The notes under the pieces are model-generated. The model had not been told where the DNA came from, made no database searches, and saw only the letters and a list, made by a program, of their open reading frames with translations. From Molossus alvarezi (taxonomy: Eukaryota; Chordata; Mammalia; Chiroptera; Molossidae): 64,000 bases of DNA. Positions 49,436 to 61,364 of this stretch are shown here, piece by piece. The stretch spans positions 28,337,501 to 28,401,500 of the forward strand of contig CM073887.1 of the NCBI GenBank assembly GCA_037176705.1. The letters run 5' to 3'. The position numbers and the translations under genes were made by a program. How positions within the stretch are numbered: position 1 is the first letter of the stretch; every line of letters begins with the position of its first letter.

Positions 49436-49714
49436 GCCCTGGCCAGTTTGGCTCAGCGGTTAGAGCGTCGACCTGCGGTCCGGAGAGACCCGGGTTCGGT
49501 TCCCGCTAAGGGCACGTACTTCAGTTGCAGTTTGTCCCCGGCCCTGGTTGGTCGTGCGGGTGGCAGCCACTCGATGTGTCCCTTCACGTCGATGTTTCTC
49601 TCTCTCTCTTCCTCTCTCTCTCTTCCTCTCTCTCCCTCCCACTCTATCTGTACAAAAAATGGAAAAATATCCTCGGGCGAGGATTAAAAAAAAATAAAAA
49701 ATAAAAAAAAAAAG
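49436..49714 (+). mobile_element. Ves SINE with perfect 14-15-bp duplication
   Basis: Forward copy GCCCTGGCCAGTTTGGCTCA to TATCCTCGGGCGAGGATT plus an A-rich tail. AGAAACATTTGCAT precedes it and recurs at about 49715. It faces the 48927 copy about 250 bp away, an inverted SINE pair. Confidence 0.96.
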
Positions 49715-49729
49715 AGAAACATTTGCATG

Positions 49730-51047
49730 TTAAATAAGTAATGCATTTTTATGCAAAACTTTATTTTCCCAAAACAAAAAATATTTATGAGGAGTTGCAT
49801 TGTTTTTCATTTTGCAAATCATGTTAGTGTCTGGCCTTTGGAAGACAAATAAAATCTCATATCTGCTTCTGCATTTGCTCTCTTGTGACACCATACATAA
49901 TTTAGCTTCGGGAAAATCCCACCATATAAAAAAATCTAAGAATTATTATGAATAGTTTTGACCACCCTGATCACATGAAAGGATCCTCAGGTGACCCTCT
50001 GAAGAACACTTGAACCTGAGAGCATCATCCCTATACGCCACAGTTGCAGTTTGGTCCCTGGTCAGAACACATGAAAGAATCAACCAAGCAATGCATAAAT
50101 AAGCAGAACAAGAAATTAATGTTTTTCTCTTTTTCTCTCTCTCTCCCTTCCTCTCCTTCTCTCCCCCTAGCCCTTTCTTCTGTCTCTAAAAATTAATAGA
50201 GTAATGCTTGATTTCTTTAATGAATACCACTTTATATGGTTACAATATAATTTATTCTATTGATATAAGCAAAATAGCCATACACTTATCCTGGGAGGTT
50301 ATGGGGCATGTGAGTGAGGAGGGCTGTGTCTGAGCATTAAATCATCAACAACAATAATAACAGCTCAATAGATGATGTGTAATATCAGTAAGTTGTCAAT
50401 AGCAGTAGAAGCATATTATATGAAGTGATGGAGATCAATATCAGAAGCATCACCTACCATCTTTAAAAGTAGTGATTTCCTCTAGATAGCAGTGCAGAAG
50501 GGTCTAGGAGGGTGTAGGAAATGGTCATAAGATGAAATTCTATGTAGTCTTCAAATGAGCTTTTCCTGTAGGTTTATGGAAATAAATCTAAAAAATGAAT
50601 CGTTGTGATTATACAGTAGGCCTGAAGTGATGCATGAGATTCCACAGTCCTATCAAATGTCCAGGTGATGCCAATTCAGACTTGTTTCTGTAGCTGTAAC
50701 TCACATAAGGAGGAAGGAATTCCTAACTGAGATCTTTCTGTCAGTCTGAGGATATCAAAGCCTCCGTTAGGTACTGGATTATCTTTTACATCTCTCCCGG
50801 ACTTTCTAAATTCTGTGAAAGATAGTCTCAGAACGTTCATCGGGGAACATTGTCTAGCTAAAATTTAAAAGGAAAATAGTGGGGAAACTGGTGAAATCTT
50901 AATAAAATCTGGAGTTTAGCGTATATTAATGTACTAATGTTGGTTTCTTCATTTTGATTAATGTAAGAGGTTAACATTAGGGGAAATTGGTTGAGGGGTT
51001 GTACAATCTTTGAAACATTTTTATAAACCTAAAATTATTCCAAATTT
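49730..51047. other. Intron with an old SINE-like fragment
   Basis: About 50040-50200 resembles a decayed forward bat SINE (CAGTTTGGTCCCTGGTCAGA, then TTTTTCTCTCTCTCTCCC). The donor of the 47.4-kb insertion is at 50322-50368. No gene. Confidence 0.5.
50322..50368. other. Donor segment of the 47.4-kb templated insertion
   Basis: GGCTGTGTCTGAGCATTAAA, continuing for 47 bases, is the reverse complement of 47423-47469 with no mismatch. No repeat family explains it, so it looks like unique sequence that was copied into the SINE. Confidence 0.9.
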
Positions 51048-51060
51048 AAAGTTCATTTTA

Positions 51061-51153
51061 GCCCTGGCCGGTTTGGCTCAGCGGTTGGAGCACCGGCCTG
51101 CGGACCAGAGTCCTGGGTTCGGTTCCTGCTAGTGGCACATACCCAAAAAAAAA
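51061..51153 (+). mobile_element. Head-only (tRNA-part) SINE with 13-bp duplication
   Basis: GCCCTGGCCGGTTTGGCTCA, GCCTGCGGACCAGAGTCCTG, GGCACATACCC, then poly(A). AAAGTTCATTTTA occurs exactly at 51048-51060 and 51154-51166. The copy is clean, so the short form itself was mobilised. Confidence 0.95.
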
Positions 51154-51349
51154 AAAGTTCATTTTAAAATGTTAACTAAAACAGTGAATAACTGAAGAGG
51201 TAACTGCTAAAGTGTTCCCCAGAGTTCTTCTTGCTCTCTGTTTGCCTTTGACCGCTGATTGTCCCGGAAACTCTGAAATACCTTTGGCCTCTAAAGAAGA
51301 AAGATCAGAAACCACTGAATCTACCATTTCATTTTATAAAAGAAAAAAA

Positions 51350-51369
51350 AACACACACACACACACACA
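51350..51369. repeat. (AC)n microsatellite
   Basis: About ten AC units. Confidence 0.93.
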
Positions 51370-51731
51370 GGACCCACGGATTATTTAATGTCTTACTAAA
51401 AATTAGACATTTGAGTAAAACGAGGGCCAAAATATAAGACTTTCTTCTGACATACTCATTGCTTTCCCCAGCTGTGGATGTTATTTAGATGTGCCTACTT
51501 TCTTCTCTAAAATACAAGGTATTTTTTTTTTAATGTGACCACAAGATAGACTCACGTATTTTACTGGAATAGTTCCCATGAGAGACTGACCACCTAGGTG
51601 GTCACACTGAGTCGACCAAAGAACAGATGGGCCACATACCATGAGAAGTGAAATCATTGGGAAAAGATAAGTTCTGCCTTCTTAGATAAAAACCTCTGTT
51701 TCCTGTGGTCCTATAAGAGTGCGTGTATATT

Positions 51732-51955
51732 CCGGCCTGTGTGGCTCAGTGGTTGAGTGTCAATCCATGAACCAAGAAGTTGCCGGTTTGATTCCTGCCT
51801 GTCAGGACACATGCCCAGGTTGTGGGCCCAAACCCCAGTGGGGGGCATGCAGGAGGTGACCAGTCGATGTTCTCTCTCATTGGTGTTTCTATCTCTCTCT
51901 CCCTCTCCCTTCCTCTTTCTGTATAATCAATTAAAGAAAAAAATTTTTTTTTAAA
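51732..51955 (+). mobile_element. Ves-related SINE (variant subfamily)
   Basis: CCGGCCTGTGTGGCTCAGTG head, GGTTGTGGGCCCAAACCCCA middle, TTGGTGTTTCTATCTCTCTC and an A/T tail. The flanks AAGAGTG.. repeat approximately. Confidence 0.9.
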
Positions 51956-54269
51956 GAGTGTTTGTGTGGAAGTTGTGGTTAGCTTGTCAAATGATACAGT
52001 TAAAGGACTTAGCTAAGAGCACTAATTATGGCTTTTAGCTTGGATTCTCTATATTCTTATCTGGATTGAGATATCCTGTTGTTTAGGAATGAACCAGAAA
52101 TTGTCCATGATGACTACTTTGGTGTGCTTCCAAAATAATGTGCCTATGTTTCTATCTGTTGTATAGTCAGGGAATGATTGTTGATGCCGTGCCCGTTTAT
52201 CCGTCTCTTCTAAAGACCCTTCTGAAAAGCAAGTTTCCATGCATCCCTGCCACTTTGTAAACTATAGGCTTGGAGGGAAGGTTTCTGCTTTGGTGGACAC
52301 AAAGTGTCGTGAATAACACTGGCCTTTAATACAGGTGATGGGTCCATCTATTATGCCTGTCTATTACCCAGGAGAAGAAAATACATGTTACTTGGAACAA
52401 AAACATTGTTTGTTCTTCTACTCAATGGCACACTCTGCTCCGTTACCTGGGCCCTGCCCGTGTTTCGGCTGTCTGTCGACCCGTTTATACCATCGTGACT
52501 CACAGGAGCTGTGCTAATGCTTCTCAACTTTGAAATTAGAGGCAACGCCTCTGCCCCTAGGGCATGTCCTTCCAGACCCGGTTCCCTTCCGTGACCTTCA
52601 AGCCAGGAAATACAAAGAGAAGGCCAGCCCATCCAGACATGTCTCCTGCACCCAGGACCCATCTCTGATAACAGCAAATAAGTCACAGCATAAGACTGCG
52701 TTGAAAACAGGACTCGTAAGTGCTGTTTAAGCCAAAGAAAAGCAGAGTTCTGTTCACCTTAAAAAAAAATTATTTATGAAAAAAAAAAGCCAAATTCTCA
52801 CTGAAAAAAATGCTTTGTGGTGATTTTTAGAAGAAGAGTATCAAAACTGACTACTAAGAACAGTGTCACCAAGGGATCCGTGAGGCAAGGGAACACGCTT
52901 GTTCAGTAACGTAGGTTTTCAGGAACAGGCTTTGTCTTAGAGGCGTGACACTTGGCAGATAAACCCCTCCTCAGCCCTGCCAGAATAAATGGACCACAGG
53001 ACACATATGTTAGCAGGTTTTGTTCTCTGTTCAACTAATAACTAGCTTCTTTATTGTGGTAATCCTTCTGATGCTCATTATTTAAGGATATGCAATATGG
53101 GCAAGTGTTACTCCCCATAGAGGAGCTTTGTGGGAGACTCCTGTGGAAATCAACAGAGTCTGGGCGAGATACATTTTTCTTAGCAGAATCGACTTTCAGA
53201 GAATAGGCAGGAACTCCTGAAATTCTGTCGGGGGAGAGATAGTTCAGAGGTGGGGAGAGACTCCTGAACAGAAACCCTTGCACTTTCTGTTTTCTTTCTG
53301 CTTTCCTGACTGCCTCGCCCACCTAGATTTTTCATCTATTTTTCTCTAATAAGGTTCATGATAAAAAGTGAGAACTAATATGTTATAGGTCAGGTAACAC
53401 TGCCTTGCAGTGGATTCGTTTTCTTTTAACCTAATTTGGTAGATAGTTTCCTATCTTGACATACTAGAAGGTCCGGCATTGCCATGGATTTCGTGATGCA
53501 ACTAACCCATGTTGTCAAGGCAACCCACAGCACTGTTTTCTCCGCTCTGGAAAACCATTTCCTGCGTTGCCAACCTTAAATCACAATCATCTCTTATAAT
53601 ACACGGGGTCAAAGACATTCCCTGTATGCACAGAGCTATTACTTTTTTATAAGATATCGTGTCATTACAGTGAAAGAATTTGACTTGAGGGATGATGTGT
53701 ACATTAAAGCATTAAAGTTAGAATAATCCCCTAGCATTTATGTCCTATCTCTGCATTTCCAGGAGATGGGAAGTTGTTTACTACAGGCTGTTAACATTTT
53801 TAAAGCTGTAGTAACAATGTCAGCATATTTGACTAATTTCTATGTATAATGATTGCAATCAACAGCTTTTTCATGGTTTGTGACATTAAGTCTCCCACCA
53901 GTTGTATGTTTTTTTCCCTTTCTAAGAGTCAAGACTCAGTTTTGAAGGTTCTTTACTATGTAAGTGGGGTAGCTCCACAATTCCCTGGAAGCTGTGTCCA
54001 CATCGCTCCGGAGTTCAGTCAGATCTGTACTCCCAAGTGGTTGGATGGAAGAAAATCCCGATAAAGGGAGAGGAAGGATTGTTTCACTCTTTTTGCTGGT
54101 TCACTGTCAACAAGAAATATGGATTAAGTTAAGACTCTTACTGAAGTTTGAAAACTTGAACACTTCATTTTCAACCCTAACCTCTTATTTGTTTTTCCTC
54201 ATCATTACTTGGATTTCGGATATTTTGGTCTCTTTACTGCACCTTAAGAGTATAATCATTCTTTTTCTT
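51956..54269. other. Unique intron with RFX-like site cluster
   Basis: No gene or repeat recognised over about 2.3 kb, one of the longest repeat-free stretches in the window. Open frames at 52335-52730 are short and carry no domain. An X-box-like motif group lies at 53478-53574, listed separately. Confidence 0.5.
53478..53574. promoter_or_regulatory. Cluster of RFX (X-box)-like motifs
   Basis: GTTGTCAAGGCAAC at 53511-53524 matches the palindromic RFX site GTTGCCATGGCAAC at 12 of 14 bases. ATTGCCATGGAT at 53478-53489 keeps nine of the first ten, and GTTGCCAAC at 53566-53574 is a half-site. Three such sites in under 100 bp may be a regulatory element. Binding is inferred only. Confidence 0.35.
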
Positions 54270-54985
54270 TAATTTTAAATATATTTTTATTGAATGTATT
54301 GGGGTTACATTGGTTGATTAAGTAGGTTTCAAGTGTACAGTTCTATAATACATCATCTGTATATTGTATAGTGTGTTCACCACCCAAAGTCAAGTCTCCT
54401 TCCATCACCATTTATCCCCCCTTTACCTCCCTGCCCCCCACCTCCTTTCCCTCTGGTGATCACCATACATGACTGTGTTTGTGAGTTTTTTTGTTTTTGT
54501 TTTGTTTTGTTTTTTGCTTAATCCTTTCACATCTTTCACCTTGCTCCCTAATCCCCCATCCATGACAGCTGTCAGTCTGTTCTCTGTGTCTATGAGTGTT
54601 TCTATTTTGTTTTTTTGTTTGTTTTTTTTTTGTTTATTTTGTTTATTAGATTCCACATATATGTTAAATCATATGGTACTTGTCTTTCTCTGACTGGCTT
54701 GTTTTATTTAGAATAATACTCTCCAGGTCTATCCGTGCTGTCACAAAAGGTAAGATTTCCTTCTTTTTTACAGCTGAGTGGTATTCCATTCTGTAAATGT
54801 ACCACAGCTGTTGGTCCACTCATCTACTGATAGGCACTTGGGCTGCCTCCAAATCTTGGCTATTGTAAATAATGCTACAATGAACATAAAGGTTCATATA
54901 TTCTTTTGAATCAGTATTTCGGGTTTCTTCAGATATATTCCCAGAAGTGGAATCATGGTAATACAACTCACAGGCTACATTTAAC
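54270..54985 (-). mobile_element. L1 3' end, antisense
   Basis: TTTAAATATATTTTTATTGA, AGGTTTCAAGTGTACAGTTC, CATCATCTGTATATTGTATA, CCACCCAAAGTCAAGTCTCC, then GCTATTGTAAATAATGCTAC. This is the reverse of L1 3' UTR and ORF2-end sequence and is collinear with 34440-34880. Confidence 0.88.
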
Positions 54986-55890
54986 TTACATAGTGATTGA
55001 TTATACGTGACTCTTATTTACTCATTGAGTACTACTGATCTGGGTTTCCAGCTAATTTTTCAGACATTTGTAAGATGTTCTGCCCCTTACGTTTCTGTTT
55101 AAAAGTTGATTACACAAAACAAAAGTTGATAACATAAAAGTTGAAACATAAAATCATGTTTCATTTCATGATCTCCAAAGGTCTGAGAACACAAATATGT
55201 GGCTTTAAATGAAGTTTCTCTATGGGCCTTAATGGTGCAGGGCATTTTCATGTTGCGTATTTCATAAAACATATGTGAGCTCCTCTCAGCTGCTATTCTT
55301 ATTTCACTAAGCTGAGAAATTTTATTCATATAAAATTAGTACAAATGATCATATCCACTACTGAAGAATTGGCGTTATTTTTTCCCCATTATTGTGAGTT
55401 GACAGATCAGGCATTTAAACATCAGTCAGCCTACAAAGCCTTATAGGTTGCTTAGCTTAGCCCCCTCTTGCTACAGCCTTCGAGAGGCTACATCACCATG
55501 CACAGAGGATTTGAGCTTGCTTACGGAAATACATACCAAAAGTCAGGTGAATGATGAAGGAGGTTTCAGTAAAAGAAAATGAGTGGAGTAAAGTTATAAG
55601 GCAAACATAAGGATGACGCATACCACAGGTCTTGTATATTATTTGTATGGGACAAGTAATTTGCTTCCAAAATGCTTGGCAGTCAAAGTAAGGGGGAAAA
55701 TGTGATCAATTAAATAATGCATAGTATATAAATACAAATTTCAGCAAATACACAGATCATCAGGTCAATGTGATCCTGGGAAAATGTTCCTCTGGAGTCG
55801 CTGTTAAGTAGATTTGATAGCAGTGTAGATCATATATAGTAGTGATATACTAAGATGAATTATGGTAATTGTCACAATGATGAGCCAGAA
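54986..55890. other. Intron, no gene recognised
   Basis: Unassigned AT-rich sequence. A small direct repeat of AAAAGTTGAT/AACATAAAAGTTGA is seen near 55100-55145. Confidence 0.4.
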
Positions 55891-55894
55891 TTTA

Positions 55895-56335
55895 CCAGTT
55901 GCTTGCTGGTGCTGAGCACTGTGCCGCATGCTTTGTTATAAACCAAACCTTATTTAACCCTCCTAAGAAACATAAAATAGGTGTTCTCATAGTGTCAAAA
56001 ATGAGAAACACAAGTGAGGCATAGAGAGGTTAAATAAATTATATAAGGTCTCAGTTTTTTGTTTTTTTTTTATCCTCACCCGAGGACATTTTTCCATTTT
56101 TTGTTCAGGTAGAGTGGGAGGGAGAGAGAGGAACAGAAGAGAGAGAAACATCGACATGAAAGGACACATCGAGTGGCTGCCACCCGCACGACCAACCAGG
56201 GCCGGGGACAAACTGCAACCGAGGTACGCGCCCTCAGCGGGAACCGAACCCGGGTCTCTCAGGACCGCAGGCCGACGCTCTAACCGCTGAGCCAAACCGG
56301 CCAGGGCAGGTCTCAGTTTTTATGCAAAGGAATTA
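55895..56335 (-). mobile_element. MIR remnant split by a Ves SINE
   Basis: TGAGCACTGTGCCGCATGCT, CCTTATTTAACCCTCCTAAG, then GAGGCATAGAGAGGTTAAAT form a reverse MIR that the SINE at 56060 interrupts. Confidence 0.6.
56060..56307 (-). mobile_element. Ves SINE with perfect 14-bp duplication
   Basis: Reverse copy from ATCCTCACCCGAGGACATTT to AAACCGGCCAGGGC. AGGTCTCAGTTTTT is at 56046-56059 and 56308-56321. CpG sites of the head are largely intact, so the copy is young. Confidence 0.97.
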
Positions 56336-57935
56336 GAATAGCCAAATCAACTTCAACAAGAAGAACAAAGTTGAAGGAATATACTAACTGATTTCAAGAC
56401 TACTGAAAAGCTACAAATAACCCTACAGGAACTAAGGCAATGTAGTATAGTTGTCCAGACTGACAAACACATCCATGAACCACACTAGAGAGTCCAGAAA
56501 TAGACCCATACATATGCAGTTCAATAATTTTTTGACAAAGCAACAAAAGCAATTGGGTAGGGAATGTATGGTCTTTTGTTTTTTTCCCCTTGGCTCTCAT
56601 TTATTTATTATTATTTATACCTCAACAAATTTTATTTCATTGCATTTCTGAAATTGCAATATAATTTTGGTGATTAATTTTAAATTGGGGATACATGTTT
56701 TTTTTGATAACTGCAAAGAAAAAATTATGATCCACATCTCACTCCATATACAAAAATTAACTTATAATATATCCTATAAATGTAAAACCTAAAATAATAA
56801 CACTTCCAGAAGACACATAGGAGACCTTTATGACTTTGGGTTAGGCAAAGATATTGAGATATGACATCGAAGCAAGATCCATGAAAACACAAATTGCTAT
56901 ATTGGACTTTGTCACAATAAAAAATATCTGCTATTCAAAAGTCACTGTTCAGATAATGAAATGACAAGCCACGTATTGGAAAAATATTTTCAAATTATAT
57001 ATCTGATAAAGGACTTGTATCCCACATGTATAAAGAATCCTGAAAGCACAACAGTAAAAATAAAAATAAAAATAAACAATAAATTAAAATGAACAAGAAA
57101 TTTCAATTGATACTTCATCAAATATACACAGATGGCAAAAATATAAAAAGATGTTCAACAGCATTAGTCATTAAAGAAATGCAAATGAAAAGCACAGTTA
57201 TTCTACTACACACCTGTTAGAATGGCTAAAATTAAACAGACTGCCCATACCAAGAGCTGGGAAGGATTTGGAGGAACTGGAACCCTCATACACTGCTGGT
57301 GGAAACAAAATAGTCTAATCTCTTTGGAAAACAGTTTGGTAGTGTTTTTAAACAGTTAAACATACACCAACCATATAATCTAGCCATTTTACCCCTAGGT
57401 AATTATCCAATTGAAATAAAAGTGTATATCTGTAGAAAGACGTGTACATGAAAGTTCACTACAGCCCTATTTTTAATAGCCCCAAACTGGATACAACACA
57501 AATGTTCATCAAGTGAACAAACAAATTGTAGTTAGTACAGCAATGCAATGAAAAGCTATTAGCAGTACAAGGAGTGAATAGTGATACATTTATACAACAT
57601 GAGTGAATATCAAAATAATTATGCTGAGTGAAAAAAAGCCAGGTAAACAAGAGCATACAGTATTGTAATTCCATTAATATAAAATTCTACAAAATGCATA
57701 CTAATTTACAGAGACAAAAAGCTTATCACTGGTTCCCTGGGGAGGGGGCATGGTGAAGGGTAGGAGGAAATACAAAAAGATAAGAAGAAACTGGGGAATG
57801 ATACATACGTTCATATTCTTGATTGTGCTCATTTCGCAGGTGTACAATAGATGTCAAAACGTATCAACTTTTACACTTTAAATATATGGAGTGTAAATGT
57901 CACTTAGATCTCAATAAAGCTGTCTTTAAATTATG
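56336..57935 (+). mobile_element. Ancient L1, ORF2 end and 3' UTR
   Basis: Collinear L1 phrases over 1.6 kb: CATATGCAGTTCAATAATTT, GGACTTGTATCCCACATGTA, GAAATGCAAATGAAAAGCAC, CATACACTGCTGGTGGAAAC, CACTACAGCCCTATTTTTAA and ATGCTGAGTGAAAAAAAGCC. All frames are broken. Confidence 0.8.
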
Positions 57936-57949
57936 TAAACAGAAAACAT

Positions 57950-58560
57950 TTTGGGGCTTGGTGTCTCACAATTGTTCAGTTCTAGTTTCTTCCCCAAAAT
58001 GAAAGGGTAGACGGCTTCCCCATTACCGTCCCACCAGATAGCCGAGGCTAACCCCCTTCGATAGGGACAGATGTCTTGGGCCATGGCAAAAGGGAGCAGC
58101 CATACTGGTTACACAGACAGGTTCTGAGAGAAGCACTGTACACAGAAAGGGACACTCCTGTTTGGTAGCCAATGGGTGAATCGATGGGTGGAGACACACT
58201 CCAGTCCTGGGCTCCAGGACACAAGTGCAGACAATGTGCAGTTTTCAAGTTAAGGATGGATGGTCTTTGAGAGGTGACCCAGACCCTGCAGGACTCCCAT
58301 CTGGTACACATCTCTCCAGGGGGTCCTCTGTTAGATCCAGTCTCCAAGTTTTTCCTGAGCAGTGAGACCTCTTTCTGCTACAGGAGCTTCTAGGGGACCC
58401 GTCTTCTCATCTAGACTCCCAGCACGGGTGTGATTCCCCCCTCCTTCCATTCTCTGACCTCTTGGCACAAAATAAACCTGCCTTTATACTCTCCTAATTG
58501 TCCACCCCTCTCACACCTTCCCACCTCCATTCTGCTGGTGCTCCAAAGAAATAAAGGTAT
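57950..58560 (+). mobile_element. Possible solitary LTR remnant
   Basis: A moderately GC-rich 600-bp block ending soon after CACAAAATAAACCTGCC, a typical LTR-style polyadenylation region. I could not find matching TG..CA ends with a duplication, and no internal retroviral genes are present. Confidence 0.3.
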
Positions 58561-58569
58561 ATAAGGATT

Positions 58570-60090
58570 ACATTTCGATGTGGTCTGAATGTTTACATTC
58601 CAATAGATGTGATGGGCACATAAAGAAGAAAAGATTGAAGATAGTCAATGCAGATGAGATTATAAGTGATTTTCCTTGTTTTACTTTTCTGTATTTTATA
58701 AATGTTTTATAATTAGCATGTAGTTAATAAAATAATAAGCTATTGTGGAATAAAAGCTGAGAGAGACAAACAAGCCAGGTTTTCACATTGAAGGGAAGGA
58801 GGCTATAGATAAAGAGAAGGTAATAATACATTTAAAATATATAGGGTGAAGGATCACAGGGAATGATTATGTTACGCTGTAGAGGGACATTTTGTCCTCT
58901 TAGGTACCAGAGAAGGAAGTCGAAGGGTGTGATGCGGTTATAAATACATGTTCAGTCTGATTACAGGAAGTTATGGGAGTTCACCCATAAGAGTACCAGT
59001 GTTTTCCAAAGTAAAAGTCATGTTTAATAAGATCCACTGTCAAGACATCAATTATTTCCCTCCTGGAGAGAAAAACTAGTAGCAGGGGTTACCGGTTAGT
59101 CACCCTCTTTCCAGTTCATCCTTTATACAGCTGCAACTGCGATCTTTCTAAAGCCCTAGTCACCGAAACCCCTTTCTGCCTTCTTCTTTGGAGAGTGGCT
59201 CAAAATTAGCCCAAACTTAAAATCCGTGGTCTGGGACAATCTACACCTTACACCTGCCTTCTGCAAGGTCCTACAACTTATTTTCTCTTTCCACACAGTC
59301 CATTTGTACCGGCTGCCCACTTGTGTTCAAGTAATCTGGTCTCTGTAGATGTTGCTCCCAAATCCACTCATCTCCACATTTGGGGAGCTCCCCTGCGGGA
59401 GAGGAATCCAGTCACGAAGCCAGGACCTACCACCTTCCCCCCAGCGACTCCCCCGGTCTCTCTGTGCCTCCACCCCCCAAGCTCCTCAGAATGGCAGAGA
59501 AGCTGTCCCCATTGTCTCCCTCAGAGACATCAGCCAACCTCACGTCCTTCTGTCATAAAGGAATCTCTTTAGAAAACATGTCATGCAGGAGATATAGAAG
59601 AACATTTTTTGCTTCTCTCTGCACATTAGTTAATCTGTGCCAATCCCATGCCCCACAGCCCCGGGCTTTGAGTTGATAATCAAGGCTCTTCATCACCCAG
59701 GCTGCCTGCTCTTCCCACCTCGCCCCTGACCTTTCGCCTCCTGCTCCTACTCAGTGTCCGCAGACAGACCTCCAGCCCACACAGCTGCACACGTTTTCAC
59801 GTAACCCAAAGTTCACTCTCTTTTCTTTGCCCCTTTATTGTGCTCAGCTCAAGCTCTGTAAAGCTTTTGGGATCTCTGATAGAAAGGGGTATTTCATGGG
59901 AATGTTATACTTCCCTGTTCCGTTTTCAGTGTGGGTAACTGAACTTCACCTCTTTGACTTTATAATAACAAATTCTTAGAATGATATTAGATTGGTTGAC
60001 CATTTAATTTTTATCCTTTGCAGGAATCTAATGGTACTAGAGAAACTGACCACTGAATCTGCAGGGCAGAAAGGTGGTTTTTGTGTTGTT
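58570..60090. other. Intron, no gene recognised
   Basis: About 59100-59300 has L2-like phrases (CTGCGATCTTTCTAAAGCC-type). 59330-59770 is C-rich with overlapping short frames that look like chance. No exon recognised. Confidence 0.4.
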
Positions 60091-60094
60091 GCTA

Positions 60095-60319
60095 TTGTTA
60101 ATCCTCACCCAGGGATATTTTTCCATTGGTTTTTAGATAGCGTGGAAGGGAGGGGGGAGGGGGAAAGAGAGAGAGACACATCGATTAGTTACCTCTTGCA
60201 TGACTCCAACATGGGCCGGGATCAAACCTGCAACCCAGGCACGTGCCCTTGACTGGAAATCACACCCATGACCTTTCGGTCCTCAGGTTGATAATACGGC
60301 TGAACCAAACCACCCAGGA
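60095..60319 (-). mobile_element. Ves SINE, older copy
   Basis: Reverse copy: TTAATCCTCACCCAGGGATA, GA-rich block, ACACATCGATTAGTTACCTC, head ending near AACCACCCAGGACC. More diverged than its neighbours. Confidence 0.85.
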
Positions 60320-60504
60320 CCAGAATGGTGTTTATTATCAGAATTTTAGTAACTGGGAATGAGGAGGGAGAAAGAAGCAAGGCCAACCAGTTTTAACCAG
60401 ATTTCCAAAGAGACAGGCAAAAATGACATTACTAAATAAGTGCATCAACTTTTGAACAGGAGTTCCTCTCACCTTCACGTCTCACTCTGAAGCTCAGAAG
60501 TAAC

Positions 60505-61235
60505 ATGGAATCTGTTCGAGAACGTCACCTGGGTCTCAAGAAATTCCACATCACACAGACCCAAAGGAGCGTGTGCGAAAAAGCCTCCCTGCCAAGGGCT
60601 CCCGAAGGTCCAGAACAAAAATCGCTCTGGTATCTGAACCGAAACGAGATTCTTAGCCAACCAGAAGCTTCCCTTGGTTCAACTTCTTAAAACAACTTCT
60701 TAAATGGAGGAAAACCAGACTTGCGGCTGGCAGGATGGGACCCAGCTGTCTTCCTGATCCTGCGGAGGATTGGAACACAGTTGCGCTTGCCGGGTGAACA
60801 CACAGGCGCCTTGCACTTGGGATTTGGAATCTAGTCGAAGTCCCGAGAATGAGGAGCTCTGGCCAGCTGTGGTTCCGAGCCAGTGTTTGTTTTCCAAACA
60901 CGCCGACAAGGAGAAAACCCTCGGATGTCCTCAATTAAATTACAGCAGGCCAGAGGGTCGGAGGAAGAGACCAAAAGGGGTGACAGTCAACCCCTGCAGA
61001 GCTCAGCCAACAAAAGCCTGCTCACAGGCTTCCGTGTACGTTGGAATTATTGGATTAAACTCCAGGCGGCTGTTTCCAAGATCATCTAAAGAGAATAGCC
61101 AGGCGAGGTCGAACCCCGGAGCCTCGGTGTCTTTGGGACACAACTTTTCAGGCTCTGCTCTGCCCAACCCGAACTGTCCGGTGTCGCCTGCTCCCGTCCC
61201 CTTTGTCTATAGTTAAAGTAAATCCTTTCGGAATA
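60505..61235. promoter_or_regulatory. CpG-dense block, possible internal CpG island
   Basis: By hand count there are about 32 CpG dinucleotides in roughly 730 bp, far above flanking sequence, with GC near one half. The block is free of SINEs. The 148-codon frame at 60770-61216 shows no domain, so I read this as a possible regulatory or alternative promoter region of MARCHF1, not a gene. No TATA box or initiator was identified. Confidence 0.4.
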
Positions 61236-61364
61236 GCTTACATTTTTCTCCCCCTACTTGATGTATAAAACATTTGCGAAACTCCAGGACCACAGACGTG
61301 TTATCTTTTCTACCTAGCCATGCTGCTGCTGGATTTGAATCCACACCCCAAGACTGGTCTTCTT

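Noticed and set aside
57950..58560. An endogenous retrovirus with genes
   Set aside because: At best a lone LTR-like block. No gag, pol or env segments were seen nearby.
60770..61216. 148-codon frame in the CpG-dense block
   Set aside because: No recognisable domain, overlapping frames on both strands, and no splice or start context. Higher GC alone makes long frames more likely.
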